Notes: generated by a model not told the origin, from the sequence alone. A DNA stretch of 64,000 nucleotides from Lachnospiraceae bacterium (GCA_019424135.1 JAHYZZ010000001.1:60512-124511), one strand, 5' to 3'; shown: positions 52,622 through 61,621, counted from the first letter of the stretch. A program made the numbers and translations.

Positions 52622-52643
52622 TCCCGGCCTTGCCAGCTACAAC
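52615..52643 (+). promoter_or_regulatory. Promoter candidate for the cupin gene
   Basis: TTGACA, 17 bases, TACAAC. The -35 is perfect; the -10 is moderate. A TATACT farther on (near 52674) is an alternative. Confidence 0.45.
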
Positions 52644-52713
52644 AGAAAACGTCACCGTTTTCCAGTTTCACTCATATACTAAAACAGAATCTATTTTCTC
52701 AGAGGTGAGCTAA

Positions 52714-53154
52714 ATGAATAAAAACATCTATGGCTGCCATACCCCTGGCATTAGGGATTACGGAGCAGAACCACTTATTGTGAATATTGACTGTTTTACC
52801 AAACAAAATCCATATTACAGGACCGCATTATGGACAGGTAATCATCTTCAGGTAACACTGATGAACATATCTGTCCATGGAGATATTGGTCTTGAAATGC
52901 ACCCGGATGTTGATCAATTGATATGTGTGGAAGACGGATATGCCCTTGTCATGATGGGAAAAAGCAAAAATCTTTTAAATAATCAACAAAAGGTAAACTG
53001 TCATTATGCAATAATCATTCCCGCAGGAATATGGCATAATGTTATTAATATAGGGAGCACCCCATTAAAGCTATATTCTATTTATGCACCGCTGCAACAT
53101 CCGTTCGGTACAGTCCATAAAAGGAAAGAGGATGCAGAAAATTTCGAAGAATAA
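52714..53154 (+). CDS. Cupin domain protein
   Basis: A 146-residue single cupin. The first metal motif reads GDIGLEMHPDVDQLICVEDGYA (residues about 53-74; ExHxxxDxxxxVxxG type), and the second is IIPAGIWHNVINIG near 107-120. The N-terminus has GCHTPGIRDYGAEP. The function of this cupin type, frequent in Firmicutes, is unknown to me; it may bind a sugar or a metal. AGAGGTGAGCTAA precedes the ATG. Confidence 0.82.
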   Translation: MNKNIYGCHTPGIRDYGAEPLIVNIDCFTKQNPYYRTALWTGNHLQVTLMNISVHGDIGLEMHPDVDQLICVEDGYALVMMGKSKNLLNNQQKVNCHYAIIIPAGIWHNVINIGSTPLKLYSIYAPLQHPFGTVHKRKEDAENFEE

Positions 53155-53202
53155 ACTTTTATCAGAAATACCTTTACATTTATTCCTCCATTCTGATGTC
53201 TG

Positions 53203-53231
53203 TTGAAAAATCTACTTTTATCTGCTAAAAT
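53203..53231 (+). promoter_or_regulatory. Sigma-A promoter of the yqeY-type gene
   Basis: TTGAAA, 17 bases, TAAAAT, 35 bases before the start codon. Confidence 0.62.
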
Positions 53232-53265
53232 AATAACAAGCATTATCATATGGAGGAAATCAATC

Positions 53266-53712
53266 ATGAGTAAAATCGAAGAAGTAAGAAGTGCTATGGT
53301 CACAGCCATGAAGGCCGGCGACAAAGAAACAAAAGAGACTTTATCCATGCTTCTAGCAGCATTGAAAAATAAAGCCATTGACAAACGTTCCGATTTGACG
53401 GAGGAAGAAGAAACTCAGGTTATTTTGAAAGAAATCAAACAGACAAAAGAAACTCTGGAAATGACTCCCTCAGATCGTACAGACATCATTGACGAATGCA
53501 AAAAACGCCTTTTAGTTCTAGAACAGTACGCTCCCAAGATGATGGATGAGTCTGAAATCAAGGGTGTCATCGAAGCCCTGCTCTCCGAAATGGGACTGGA
53601 TGCTCCTACTGCAAAAGATAAGGGCAAGATCATGAAAAACCTGATGCCAAAAGTAAAGGGAAAGGCCGACGGCAAACTGGTGAATGACATTCTGACCGGA
53701 TATCTGAACTAA
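53266..53712 (+). CDS. GatB/YqeY domain protein
   Basis: A 148-residue all-helical protein equal to the tail domain of GatB (about 1-145). Conserved stretches are AMKAGDKETKETLSMLLAALKNKAID near the start and DKGKIMKNLMPKVKGKADGKLVN at the end. In the GatCAB enzyme this domain binds tRNA; the free protein has no settled role. The ATG at 53266 has GGAGGAAATCAATC before it. Confidence 0.88.
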   Translation: MSKIEEVRSAMVTAMKAGDKETKETLSMLLAALKNKAIDKRSDLTEEEETQVILKEIKQTKETLEMTPSDRTDIIDECKKRLLVLEQYAPKMMDESEIKGVIEALLSEMGLDAPTAKDKGKIMKNLMPKVKGKADGKLVNDILTGYLN

Positions 53713-53742
53713 AGAAGAAAACTGATTAGACATTTTTTTACA

Positions 53743-53780
53743 AGCAGACGGAGGAACGTTTCTCCGTCTGCTATTTTTTT
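53743..53780 (+). terminator. Bidirectional terminator after the yqeY-type gene
   Basis: AGCAGACGGAG / CTCCGTCTGCT, loop of eight bases, then ATTTTTTT. It ends the plus gene and faces the convergent minus gene. Confidence 0.82.
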
Positions 53781-54189
53781 ACCATTCCATTTCATCGATG
53801 ATCTCTGCCGCATCCTCCACACATTTCATGCAGCAAGGAAGAGGCTGCGGCCCCTCTTCTGTCTTCAAATCCCGACAATAAATCGATCCATTCTTCTCTT
53901 TAAACTTCTCCGCTGCATCCAGCAGCTTCTGATAAGTATCCATCTTTGTGGCATAAGGCTCCTCCATCTTTCCTGCACTGTTCTTTAAACCAATGGTCAT
54001 GAACATTCCTGCCACTGCACCGCAGGTATCTTTTAAACCTCCCATGCCGGAGCCAAATCCTTCAGCCAAACGGAAGGCATCCTCTTCTTTCATCCCCAGT
54101 TCTTCACAATAGGCACAGACAACTGCCTGACAACAATTATACCTCTTCGTGAACCGCTCTGCCGCATCCTTTTTCGTTGCTTTCATCAT
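53779..54189 (-). CDS. C_GCAxxG_C_C family redox-type protein
   Basis: A 136-residue protein with the spacing of the C_GCAxxG_C_C family: NCCQAVVCAYC near residue 19, DTCGAVAGMFMTIG near 54, YCRDL near 104, and PCCMKC near 118. These cysteines could bind a metal cluster. The function is unknown; members often sit next to redox genes. It follows nadE by 12 bases and is last in the operon. GAAAGGGGAAATT precedes the ATG. Confidence 0.85.
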   Translation of the reverse strand: MMKATKKDAAERFTKRYNCCQAVVCAYCEELGMKEEDAFRLAEGFGSGMGGLKDTCGAVAGMFMTIGLKNSAGKMEEPYATKMDTYQKLLDAAEKFKEKNGSIYCRDLKTEEGPQPLPCCMKCVEDAAEIIDEMEW

Positions 54190-54201
54190 AATTTCCCCTT
54201 T

Positions 54202-56124
54202 CTATGAACGTGCCTTCTCAAGATCTGCCAGCCATCCTTCCACACAGGCATCGCTTGGCATCCTCCAGTCTCCTCTTGGCGACAATGCAACGGTTCCAAC
54301 CTTTGGACCATCCGGCAGGCAGGAACGCTTAAACTGCTGACTGAAAAATCTCCGGCAGAAGGTAGAAAGCCATCGATAGATCGTATCGTCATCATATTCT
54401 CCTTTGAAAGCTTCCTTTGCTATCCGGTAGATCTTTGACGGTTCAAAACCAAATCGCAGGAAATAATAGAGATAAAAATCATGGAGTTCATATGGTCCTA
54501 CCAGATCCTCCGTCTTTTGGGCAATCTGTCCATCTTTTGGCGGAAGAAGTTCCGGACTTACCGGCGTATCCAACACATCCAAAAGCACATCCCTTAACTC
54601 TGTGTCCTCACAGGTATCTGCATAATAGGAAACAAGATGGCGTACCAGAGTCTTTGGCACAGACGCATTGACACCGTACATGGACATGTGATCACCATTA
54701 TAAGTAGCCCATCCAAGAGCCAGCTCTGACATATCTCCGGTTCCGATTACCAGTCCTCCTGTCTGATTTGCAATATCCATCAATACCTGAGTCCGTTCCC
54801 TTGCCTGTGCATTTTCATAAGTCACGCTGTGATCCTCCGGGTTATGTCCAATATCCTGAAAATGCTGATTCACAGAATCTGCTATAGGCACTTCTCTTAA
54901 TTCTGCCCCCAGTTTTCTTGCCATCTTACAGGCATTTTGGTACGTCCTGTCCGTGGTCCCAAAGCAGGGCATCGTCACTGCTGTGATCCCCTTCCGGTCC
55001 AGCGAAAGTGTGTCAAATGCCTTTGCTGTCACCAATAGTGCCAACGTGGAATCCAACCCACCAGAGATCCCCACCACTGCACTTTGAGCATGCGTATGTG
55101 CCAGACGTTTTTTCAGTCCCATGGCCTGGATCGTCAAGATTTCTTCGCAGCGTTCCTTCCGCTCCTTTACATCACCAGGAACGAAAGGACGTGACGGGAA
55201 ACTGCGGGAGAGTAAAGTTTCCTCCTGTTCCAATGCAAACGGCACACGAATTAAAGTACGCTCCTTTGCCGGCTGAAAAGTGGTGTTTTTTCTCCGCTCA
55301 CTATCCAGACGCTTTATATCAATTTCTGTATAAATCGTGCCATTCTGAAACCGTTTGGCCATTGCCAAAGTAGTCCCATTTTCCGCAATAATATTGTGTC
55401 CTCCAAAGACCACATCTGTGGTGGATTCTCCCTCTCCGGCATTCGCATAGATATAGCCGCAGATAAGCCGGGCTGACTGCCCTTCAATCAAGCTGGTCCG
55501 ATAGGCTGCCTTTCCGATCGTCTCATCGCTGGCAGAACAGTTGGCGATGATGACAGCGCCCTCTCTTGCCGCCTGGATGCTTGGTGGAACGGGTGACCAC
55601 ACATCCTCACAAATTTCTGCTGATACCACCAATGAAGAAAGATGCTCTTCGGTAAACAATAACTGAGGACCAAATGCAGTCCGTTTTCCATCAAACATCA
55701 AGTATCTGGCCGTCTCCGGTCCCTTTCGAAACTGTCGCATCTCATAAAATTCCCCGTAATTGGGCAGGAATGTCTTCGTCGTCAATCCCAAAATCTCTCC
55801 TTGATGAAGAGCCGCTGCCACATTATATAATTCTCCGTCAACTGCAAGGGGAACCCCCACAAAAATCAACGCATCCTTTCCTTTCGTATGATCCGCAATC
55901 CGGTGAAGTGCCTGTCTCGCCTCTTCAAGAAGCACTTCCTGGGTAAAAAGGTCCCCACAGGTATAACCGGTAATACAAAGCTCCGGAAATACCACGATCT
56001 TCGCTCCTGCTGCAACTGTCTCATCAATCCTTTGGCAGATATTTTCCGTATTATACTTCACATCCGCCACCCGGATATCTGGCGTCGCGGCTGCTACTTT
56101 GATAAACCCATGCTTCATATCCAT
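54202..56124 (-). CDS. nadE: Glutamine-hydrolysing NAD+ synthase
   Basis: A 640-residue two-domain enzyme. The N-terminal nitrilase domain (about 1-270) supplies ammonia from glutamine by the triad in VFPELCITGYT, KTFLPNYGEFYE and ISAEICEDVW. The C-terminal synthase domain (about 320-640) has the ATP loop GISGGLDSTLAL and GTGDMSELALGWATYNGD. It makes NAD+ from deamido-NAD+. It starts 13 bases after hslO; a start two codons later is also possible because GGGGG lies just upstream of both. Confidence 0.96.
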   Translation of the reverse strand: MDMKHGFIKVAAATPDIRVADVKYNTENICQRIDETVAAGAKIVVFPELCITGYTCGDLFTQEVLLEEARQALHRIADHTKGKDALIFVGVPLAVDGELYNVAAALHQGEILGLTTKTFLPNYGEFYEMRQFRKGPETARYLMFDGKRTAFGPQLLFTEEHLSSLVVSAEICEDVWSPVPPSIQAAREGAVIIANCSASDETIGKAAYRTSLIEGQSARLICGYIYANAGEGESTTDVVFGGHNIIAENGTTLAMAKRFQNGTIYTEIDIKRLDSERRKNTTFQPAKERTLIRVPFALEQEETLLSRSFPSRPFVPGDVKERKERCEEILTIQAMGLKKRLAHTHAQSAVVGISGGLDSTLALLVTAKAFDTLSLDRKGITAVTMPCFGTTDRTYQNACKMARKLGAELREVPIADSVNQHFQDIGHNPEDHSVTYENAQARERTQVLMDIANQTGGLVIGTGDMSELALGWATYNGDHMSMYGVNASVPKTLVRHLVSYYADTCEDTELRDVLLDVLDTPVSPELLPPKDGQIAQKTEDLVGPYELHDFYLYYFLRFGFEPSKIYRIAKEAFKGEYDDDTIYRWLSTFCRRFFSQQFKRSCLPDGPKVGTVALSPRGDWRMPSDACVEGWLADLEKARS

Positions 56125-56137
56125 CGCCCCCTATGGT

Positions 56138-57013
56138 CTATTTACTTCTCTGAATGATCCGCTTCAAATCCTCAACCGTGTAATAATAAGCCGTATTGCA
56201 GAACTGACATTTCACCTCGATGGTTTCTCCGTCATCAATCATTTCCTGAATCTCTTTTCGTCCTACACTGACAACCGCCTGTTCCACCCGTTCCTTGGAA
56301 CAATTGCAGTAAAATTGAGTATCCATCGTATCTGTGATTTCAAGTCCTACATTTCCAAGAAGGATCTCTAAAAGTTCTTCCGGCGTCTTCCCCTGATCTA
56401 ATATAGCTGTGACAGATTGAACGTTTTTTAGATTTTCCTCAATCTGACTGATAATCGCCTCTGTGGCAAAGGGCATCATCTGGATGATGAACCCCCCGGC
56501 GCAGCGCACCGTATTGTCCTTTTCCATCAGAACCCCCAGTCCCACTGACGAAGGCACCTGCTCCGAATTGGCAAAATAATAGGTCAAATCCTCCGCAATC
56601 TCACTGGTTACCAGAATGGTCTGTCCGGAATAGGGTTCTTTTAGCCCCATATCCTTAACAACCTGCAAAAGACCGATACCCACGGCTCCGCCCACATCAA
56701 GCTTTCCATTCTTTGGAGGCAGCATCACGTCCGGATTGCCTACATATCCCTTGACATTGGCATGGCTGTCTGCTGTCACGGTAATGCCGCCGATAGGGCC
56801 GTCCCCACGAACCATCAAGGTCAGCATATCACTGTCATTTTTCATCATGCTGCCCATCATAGCTCCGGCTGTCAAAAGACGTCCCAGGGCCGCCGTTGCT
56901 ACCGGGCTTGTATTATGATGTTTTCTGGCCTCCTCCACCAGATTTCTGGAAACAGCAGCAAAGGCTCGCACCTGTCCCTCTGCTGCCGTTGCTCTTACAA
57001 TATAGTCTTTCAT
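56138..57013 (-). CDS. hslO: Hsp33 redox-regulated chaperone
   Basis: A 291-residue Hsp33. The N-terminus MKDYIVRATAAEGQVRAFAA and GNPDVMLPPKNGKLDVG are typical, and the C-terminal zinc site is CNC...CQFC (near residues 236-269). Oxidation of these cysteines releases zinc and turns on holdase activity. The start at 57013 matches the family start; the longer upstream reading overlaps the methyltransferase gene. It is encoded between that gene and nadE. Confidence 0.95.
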   Translation of the reverse strand: MKDYIVRATAAEGQVRAFAAVSRNLVEEARKHHNTSPVATAALGRLLTAGAMMGSMMKNDSDMLTLMVRGDGPIGGITVTADSHANVKGYVGNPDVMLPPKNGKLDVGGAVGIGLLQVVKDMGLKEPYSGQTILVTSEIAEDLTYYFANSEQVPSSVGLGVLMEKDNTVRCAGGFIIQMMPFATEAIISQIEENLKNVQSVTAILDQGKTPEELLEILLGNVGLEITDTMDTQFYCNCSKERVEQAVVSVGRKEIQEMIDDGETIEVKCQFCNTAYYYTVEDLKRIIQRSK

Positions 57014-57050
57014 CCTCGATAAATTCCTTTCTATCTGCATTGGGTATATT

Positions 57051-57839
57051 TTAATATGTTTCTTCCGGGAATGCAATTGCAGATTTTCCCTGCTCTCTTG
57101 CAACGACACAGATTCTTTCACTATCCTCCTTTGGCGGATGTTTCGTATAAGCATCGTAGGCAGCCACAAACAGAAGTCCGGACTTCTTAAGAAGGTCCTT
57201 CATCTCTTCTAGCGTATACCCTTTCTGAAAATGTGTCTCCTGATATTTATGATACATCTGCAAATGATCCTCCTCCTTTATAAATAGGGTCAATTCATAT
57301 TCGTTCATTTTTTCTTTCTCGTAATAATAGTTATCCCAGATAAAGCTGGAGTCTTCCCGGTTCTCCGCAATCGTCCGATCTCCCAGCACCTCCCGGTATT
57401 TGTATTCCGTATTAAAATCAAAGAGTAGAATCCCTCCGGGATCCAGATAATTATTGACCAGCCGGAATACTTCTTCCAGCTCGTCAGCCTTTGTCACATA
57501 ATTGATGGAATCGCAGACACTGACAACTGCCCGTACAGTCCCATAAAGCTCAAATTCCTGCATATCCTGTAAAAGGTACAGAATATCAGCTCCACTCTTT
57601 TGCCGTTTTTCCATAGCGATCTCCAGCATTTCTTCCGAATTGTCCACACCGATCATATCATAGCCCCGGTGTGCCAGTTCCTCTGTCATACTGCCGGTAC
57701 CGCAGCCAAGATCTAGCACCAGTCCATCACAGACTCCTTCCTCCTGCAGGATTTCCTGTAAAAAGTCTGCCCATTCCTGATAGGGAACATTATCCATAAA
57801 CTGATCATATACTTCTGCAAAACTTGTGTAAGCTTCCAT
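57051..57839 (-). CDS. Class I SAM-dependent methyltransferase
   Basis: A 262-residue methyltransferase. The N-terminal SFAEVYDQFMDNVPYQEWADF and motif I VLDLGCGTGSMTEEL (about 41-55), then IGVDNSEEML (about 62-71) bind SAM; LLFDFNTEYKY follows near residue 140. Proteins of this group sit next to hslO in many Clostridia. The substrate is unknown. AAGAGGAAAAAG precedes the ATG. Confidence 0.88.
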   Translation of the reverse strand: MEAYTSFAEVYDQFMDNVPYQEWADFLQEILQEEGVCDGLVLDLGCGTGSMTEELAHRGYDMIGVDNSEEMLEIAMEKRQKSGADILYLLQDMQEFELYGTVRAVVSVCDSINYVTKADELEEVFRLVNNYLDPGGILLFDFNTEYKYREVLGDRTIAENREDSSFIWDNYYYEKEKMNEYELTLFIKEEDHLQMYHKYQETHFQKGYTLEEMKDLLKKSGLLFVAAYDAYTKHPPKEDSERICVVAREQGKSAIAFPEETY

Positions 57840-57870
57840 CTTTTTCCTCTTTCCTGTAAATATTTTGCAA

Positions 57871-57897
57871 AACAGCGCCGGCTTTGCCGACGCTGTT
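57871..57897 (-). terminator. Terminator after the ABC permease gene
   Basis: AACAGCG-TCGGC and GCCGG-CGCTGTT pair with an AAA loop on minus; followed by TTGCAAAATATTT, so the U-tract is weak. Confidence 0.6.
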
Positions 57898-57915
57898 ATT
57901 ATACCAGAAAATTCA

Positions 57916-58572
57916 TTAAAAATCTTTTCGTTTCAAGATTTTCGCCGAGATTCCAAATGAAATACCATAAAGCACTACCCATAATACGATAGCCCCCCCT
58001 GCTGCCGCTGGCCATTTCAGTTCTATGGGTACTGTTTCTAGATCTTTCAGTCTGATACCCGCTTTAGAAAGCATCCATCCAGCTATGTAGCAGATCGCAA
58101 ACAATGCACCAAACGTCAACCCTGCCGCTATCCGTCCACGCTCAGAGCCAAATTTTATCTGTACCGGCATGGACACAGACAGGAATAAGACAGCGACCGT
58201 AAGGCTGGCCAAAGCCAGAACTCCCAGTTCATCTGCTTGAATGTGATAATCTTTTATCAGGCAGGCTACAGTCACCACAACCAGGGTCACGAGAGATGCC
58301 ATCAAGGTAAATCCTATGGAAAATACATATTTTTCAACCACATATCCTATCCGACTTACCGGTAAAGAAAACAGGTAGGCAGCACCGTTATCCGCATCAT
58401 CATAGGCCAGCGTCATAAGAGGAATAAAAGAAAACATAATTGTCAAATATCCAAATACAAAGGTAGGATTGTCGTACATGACAAGGAAGATCATCCCCAT
58501 GACTCCCATAATAAAGAAAAACTGCTTCTGGCATTTCAACATCATCAAATCTTTAATCAAAAATCCCGTCAT
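57916..58572 (-). CDS. ABC-2 type transporter permease
   Basis: A 218-residue integral membrane protein with about six helices (about 17-35, 40-55, 80-102, 110-130, 140-165, 185-208). The N-terminus MTGFLIKDLMMLKCQK and the ALPVSR-like motif FSLPVSRIGYVVEKY fit the ABC-2 permeases of YtrA-regulated exporters (BcrB/YhcI group). The start codon overlaps the ATPase stop by one base (TAATG), so the subunits are made together. Confidence 0.85.
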   Translation of the reverse strand: MTGFLIKDLMMLKCQKQFFFIMGVMGMIFLVMYDNPTFVFGYLTIMFSFIPLMTLAYDDADNGAAYLFSLPVSRIGYVVEKYVFSIGFTLMASLVTLVVVTVACLIKDYHIQADELGVLALASLTVAVLFLSVSMPVQIKFGSERGRIAAGLTFGALFAICYIAGWMLSKAGIRLKDLETVPIELKWPAAAGGAIVLWVVLYGISFGISAKILKRKDF

Positions 58573-59417
58573 TATGATTCCCTCCTATTCATCATCATAA
58601 TCAGCTCATCGATGCTTCCCCGCTCAATGACGATCTTGGGATAATTTTCCACATAAAACTGCTTTTGGTCTGTCAGACAGCTATAGCCAAAGTCTTCTTT
58701 TCTACTCTTTAGGATATATGCCTGATCCAATTCGGCATACTGCTGAGGCGTCACCTTCAAAATTCCGTATCGATTCAGCAGGTTATCTGTTTCCTCATGA
58801 AGGATGATCTGCCCCTGGTCAATAAGATATACATCATCGCAAAATCCTTCCAAATCTGCGGAAATATGAGAACTAATCAGAATAGACCGGCCATCTTTTT
58901 CCATATATTCCCTAAGGAGACCTAAAAGCTGGTCTCTTGCGATCACATCCATGCCCGCCGTTGGCTCATCTAAAATCAACAGCTCCGCGTCGTGGGAAAC
59001 TGCTGCTAAAAGCTGTAGTTTCCGCTTCATGCCGGTAGAGAATTCGCTGATCCTTTTTTCCAGTGGTAAATGCAGCTTTTTACAATTCAGTTGAAACTCC
59101 TCACGGGAAAAACCAGAATATAAGTGCTGAAGCACTGGAATCAAATCCTTAATCCGCAGATATCTGCTGAATCCAGAATCCGCCAGCACGACTCCGATTT
59201 TCTCTCGATCCGAAGGGCGCAGCTGATCTGCTTGTTTCCCCAAAATTTCCATGTATCCTCCGTCCGTACTGATCAAACCAAGCGCTGCCTTGAACGCTGT
59301 ACTTTTTCCAGCGCCATTGGGACCGATCAGCCCGGTAATACAGCCTGGCTCCACATGCATAGAGCAGTTCAGTTCAAAATCCTTGTATACTTTTCTTACA
59401 TTTTCAAAATTCAACAT
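58572..59417 (-). CDS. ABC transporter ATP-binding protein
   Basis: A 281-residue ATPase. Walker A is GPNGAGKST near residue 37, the signature is FSTGMKRKLQLLAAV near 132, Walker B is LLILDEPTAGMD near 150, and the H-loop is ISSHISADLEGF near 187. With the permease it probably exports a peptide antibiotic or lipid-like compound, or responds to cell-wall stress, as YtrB-type systems do. The start at 59417 has GGAGG 9 bases upstream; a longer frame would overlap the gntR gene. Confidence 0.92.
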   Translation of the reverse strand: MLNFENVRKVYKDFELNCSMHVEPGCITGLIGPNGAGKSTAFKAALGLISTDGGYMEILGKQADQLRPSDREKIGVVLADSGFSRYLRIKDLIPVLQHLYSGFSREEFQLNCKKLHLPLEKRISEFSTGMKRKLQLLAAVSHDAELLILDEPTAGMDVIARDQLLGLLREYMEKDGRSILISSHISADLEGFCDDVYLIDQGQIILHEETDNLLNRYGILKVTPQQYAELDQAYILKSRKEDFGYSCLTDQKQFYVENYPKIVIERGSIDELIMMMNRRES

Positions 59418-59421
59418 CGCT

Positions 59422-59793
59422 CTAATCCTCCAAAACAATCTGAAATAACTCCGCAATCTCATTACTCGTCATTCCACAGCTTCTGCCTTTTCGGATAGCC
59501 CTTTCCAAATCAGCTTCTACTTCCTTTTTCTTCTCCTCCAGCATCAGACTCTGGTTTGCAAACGCCACGTAGCTTCCCTTTCCGTGTACCGTATTCACAA
59601 ATCCTTCCTCCTCCAGAGCATCATAAGCCTTCTTTACAGTCAGTGCACTAACCTTCAATTCCTTTGCCAACGTACGTACCGATGGAAGTGCCTCTCCGGC
59701 ACTAAGTTCTCCATGCATGATCTTATCCTTCACCTGATCTACAATCTGTTCGTAGATCGGCTGCATAGAGGAGTGATTGACAATCAATTTCAT
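59422..59793 (-). CDS. YtrA-type GntR family regulator
   Basis: A 123-residue short GntR regulator of the YtrA subfamily: N-terminal winged helix (about 10-75) with IYEQIVDQVKDKIMHGEL, LPSVRTLAKELKVSALTVKKAYDAL and VHGKGSYVA; a short C-terminal dimer helix pair follows. Such proteins repress their own ABC operon. The matching inverted-repeat operator lies directly over the promoter at 59813-59861. AAGGAGGGATAGA precedes the ATG. Confidence 0.92.
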   Translation of the reverse strand: MKLIVNHSSMQPIYEQIVDQVKDKIMHGELSAGEALPSVRTLAKELKVSALTVKKAYDALEEEGFVNTVHGKGSYVAFANQSLMLEEKKKEVEADLERAIRKGRSCGMTSNEIAELFQIVLED

Positions 59794-59812
59794 TCTATCC
59801 CTCCTTTTATGT

Positions 59813-59861
59813 AAACAGTATATAACAGTTTAGAACTGTTGTCAACTGTTATATACTGTTT
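59813..59861 (-). promoter_or_regulatory. GntR operator, perfect 18-bp inverted repeat over the promoter
   Basis: AAACAGTATATAACAGTT at 59813-59830 is the exact reverse complement of the sequence at 59844-59861. Inside lies a smaller repeat AACAGTT-TAG-AACTGTT. On the minus strand TTGACA (59840-59845), 17 bases, TATACT (59817-59822) is the promoter, so both arms cover it. Confidence 0.88.
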
Positions 59862-59899
59862 ATTTTAAATAGGTACAGGGTATTTGACAAAAAGGTACA

Positions 59900-59964
59900 T
59901 AGTGAAATGCAAAACAGGACGTAGACCTTTGTAAAAGGTCTACGTCCTGTTTTGCATTTCACTA
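59900..59964 (-). terminator. Very long perfect hairpin after ilvE, likely terminator
   Basis: A 31-bp stem without mismatch (59900-59930 with 59934-59964) and a 3-base loop. On minus it is followed by TGTACCTTTTTG. The stem begins AGTGAAATGCAAAACAGGAC. It is longer than other terminators of this window, which have 10-18 pairs. Confidence 0.7.
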
Positions 59965-59968
59965 CGTC

Positions 59969-60994
59969 CTATTCTACTCTGTGGATCCATCCTTCCGGCG
60001 CCTCAATATGGCCCATCTGAATGCCTGTCAGTGTATCATATAATTTCTTAGTAACCGGTCCCATCTCGTCCATTCCGCTTGGGAAGCAGATTTCTTTTCC
60101 ATGATCATTAATCTTTCCGACTGGTGAGATGACCGCCGCGGTTCCGCACAATCCACATTCTGCGAAATCTTTAACTTCATCAAAATATACCGGCCGTTCT
60201 TCTACTTCCATACCTAAGTAATGTTCTGCAACATAAACAAGAGATCTTCTTGTGATAGATGGAAGAATCGTGCTGGACTTTGGTGTTACTACTTTATTGT
60301 CCTTTGTAATAAATAGGAAATTTGCCCCTCCGGTCTCTTCTACCTTTGTTCTGGTTGCCGCATCCAGATACATATTTTCATCAAATCCCTGCTTATGGGC
60401 ATCTACAATAGCATGCAGACTCATTGCATAGTTAAGGCCAGCCTTTACATGTCCAGTTCCGTGCGGTGCAGCACGGTCAAAATCACAGACACGAATCGTA
60501 ATCGGCTTTGCGCCTCCTTTAAAATAAGGCCCTACCGGTGTGGTAAATACACGGAACTGATATTCATCTGCCGGTTTTACACCGATAACAGCACTGGAAC
60601 CGAACATGTACGGACGTACATATAAAGTTGCTCCTGATCCGTAGGGAGGCACATAAGCCGCATTGGCCTCTACTGTTTTATGTACGGCTTCAACGAATCT
60701 GTCCTCCGGAAACGCCGGCATCTCCAGCCTCTTTGCGCTTTCTGCCATCCGGGCTGCATTTAGATCCGGACGGAACATGACAATATGTCCGTCTTCTGTC
60801 GTATATGCCTTTAACCCTTCAAAACAGGTCTGCGCGTACTGAAGAACACCTGCGCACTCGTTAATCACAACATTTGCATCGGAGGTAAGTACACCTTCGT
60901 CCCACGTCCCGTCTTTATAATTGGAAACGTATCTTTTGTCAGTCTCTACGTAAGCAAAACCTAAATTCGACCAATCAATATTTTTCTTTTCCAT
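59969..60994 (-). CDS. ilvE: Branched-chain amino acid aminotransferase
   Basis: A 341-residue fold-type IV aminotransferase. The PLP lysine is in GHVKAGLNYAMSL near residue 183; QTCFEGLKAY, RPYMFGSSAVIGV and VEERPVYFDEVKDFAECGLCGTAA are typical of long BCATs. It catalyses the last step of leucine, isoleucine and valine synthesis. It is third in the T-box-controlled operon, 79 bases after ilvN. Confidence 0.95.
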   Translation of the reverse strand: MEKKNIDWSNLGFAYVETDKRYVSNYKDGTWDEGVLTSDANVVINECAGVLQYAQTCFEGLKAYTTEDGHIVMFRPDLNAARMAESAKRLEMPAFPEDRFVEAVHKTVEANAAYVPPYGSGATLYVRPYMFGSSAVIGVKPADEYQFRVFTTPVGPYFKGGAKPITIRVCDFDRAAPHGTGHVKAGLNYAMSLHAIVDAHKQGFDENMYLDAATRTKVEETGGANFLFITKDNKVVTPKSSTILPSITRRSLVYVAEHYLGMEVEERPVYFDEVKDFAECGLCGTAAVISPVGKINDHGKEICFPSGMDEMGPVTKKLYDTLTGIQMGHIEAPEGWIHRVE

Positions 60995-61073
60995 CGAAAT
61001 CTCCTCCGTTCCTTATTTCCTTTTTTGATTATAATACCACTGTACAAAAAATTCAAGAGTGCGCTCTGTTTTT

Positions 61074-61580
61074 TTATCGTTCCATCATACTAATCGACTC
61101 AATAGCTACGCATCCGCCCCGTACAACTTCAATGCTCTTAAACTCTTCTTTCATCAGTTTGATAACGGCATCATTCTTGGCCGTGGTCTGTACGAACTCC
61201 AAAAGAAGACTGTCATGTCCGTAATCAATAACTTTTGCTTTAAAAGTTTCTGCAATCTGAAACAGTTCCACCTTATCCTCAGGTGTACATTTGCGAACCT
61301 TTACATACAAGATTTCCTTCATTCTGACGAAAATATCTGTAAAATCAATAACCTTAATCACTTCCACCAAACGGTTCAGCTGCTTTTTAATCTGTTCAAA
61401 CGTCTCATCATCACTGACCGTTGCAATCGTCATTCTGGAAATAGTCGGGTCCTCTGTCGTTCCTACTGTCAGACTGTCCAAGTTATAAGACTTTCCGGAA
61501 AACAGTCCGGAAATCTTGGAAAGAACACCTACCTGGTTTTCCACATATAATGAGATCCATCGTTTTTTCATTCCGCTCAT
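61074..61580 (-). CDS. ilvN: Acetolactate synthase small (regulatory) subunit
   Basis: A 168-residue regulatory subunit. The N-terminal ACT domain (about 5-80) begins RWISLYVENQVGVLSKISGLFSGKSYN, in which the glycines form the valine-binding site, and the C-terminal ACT-like half (about 85-165) follows. It raises IlvB activity and gives feedback inhibition by valine. AAGGAGGAAATCAAAG precedes the ATG; the gene starts 41 bases after ilvB. Confidence 0.94.
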   Translation of the reverse strand: MSGMKKRWISLYVENQVGVLSKISGLFSGKSYNLDSLTVGTTEDPTISRMTIATVSDDETFEQIKKQLNRLVEVIKVIDFTDIFVRMKEILYVKVRKCTPEDKVELFQIAETFKAKVIDYGHDSLLLEFVQTTAKNDAVIKLMKEEFKSIEVVRGGCVAIESISMMER

Positions 61581-61621
61581 CTTTGATTTCCTCCTTATTA
61601 CTCTCCACTAAAATCCTTTAA

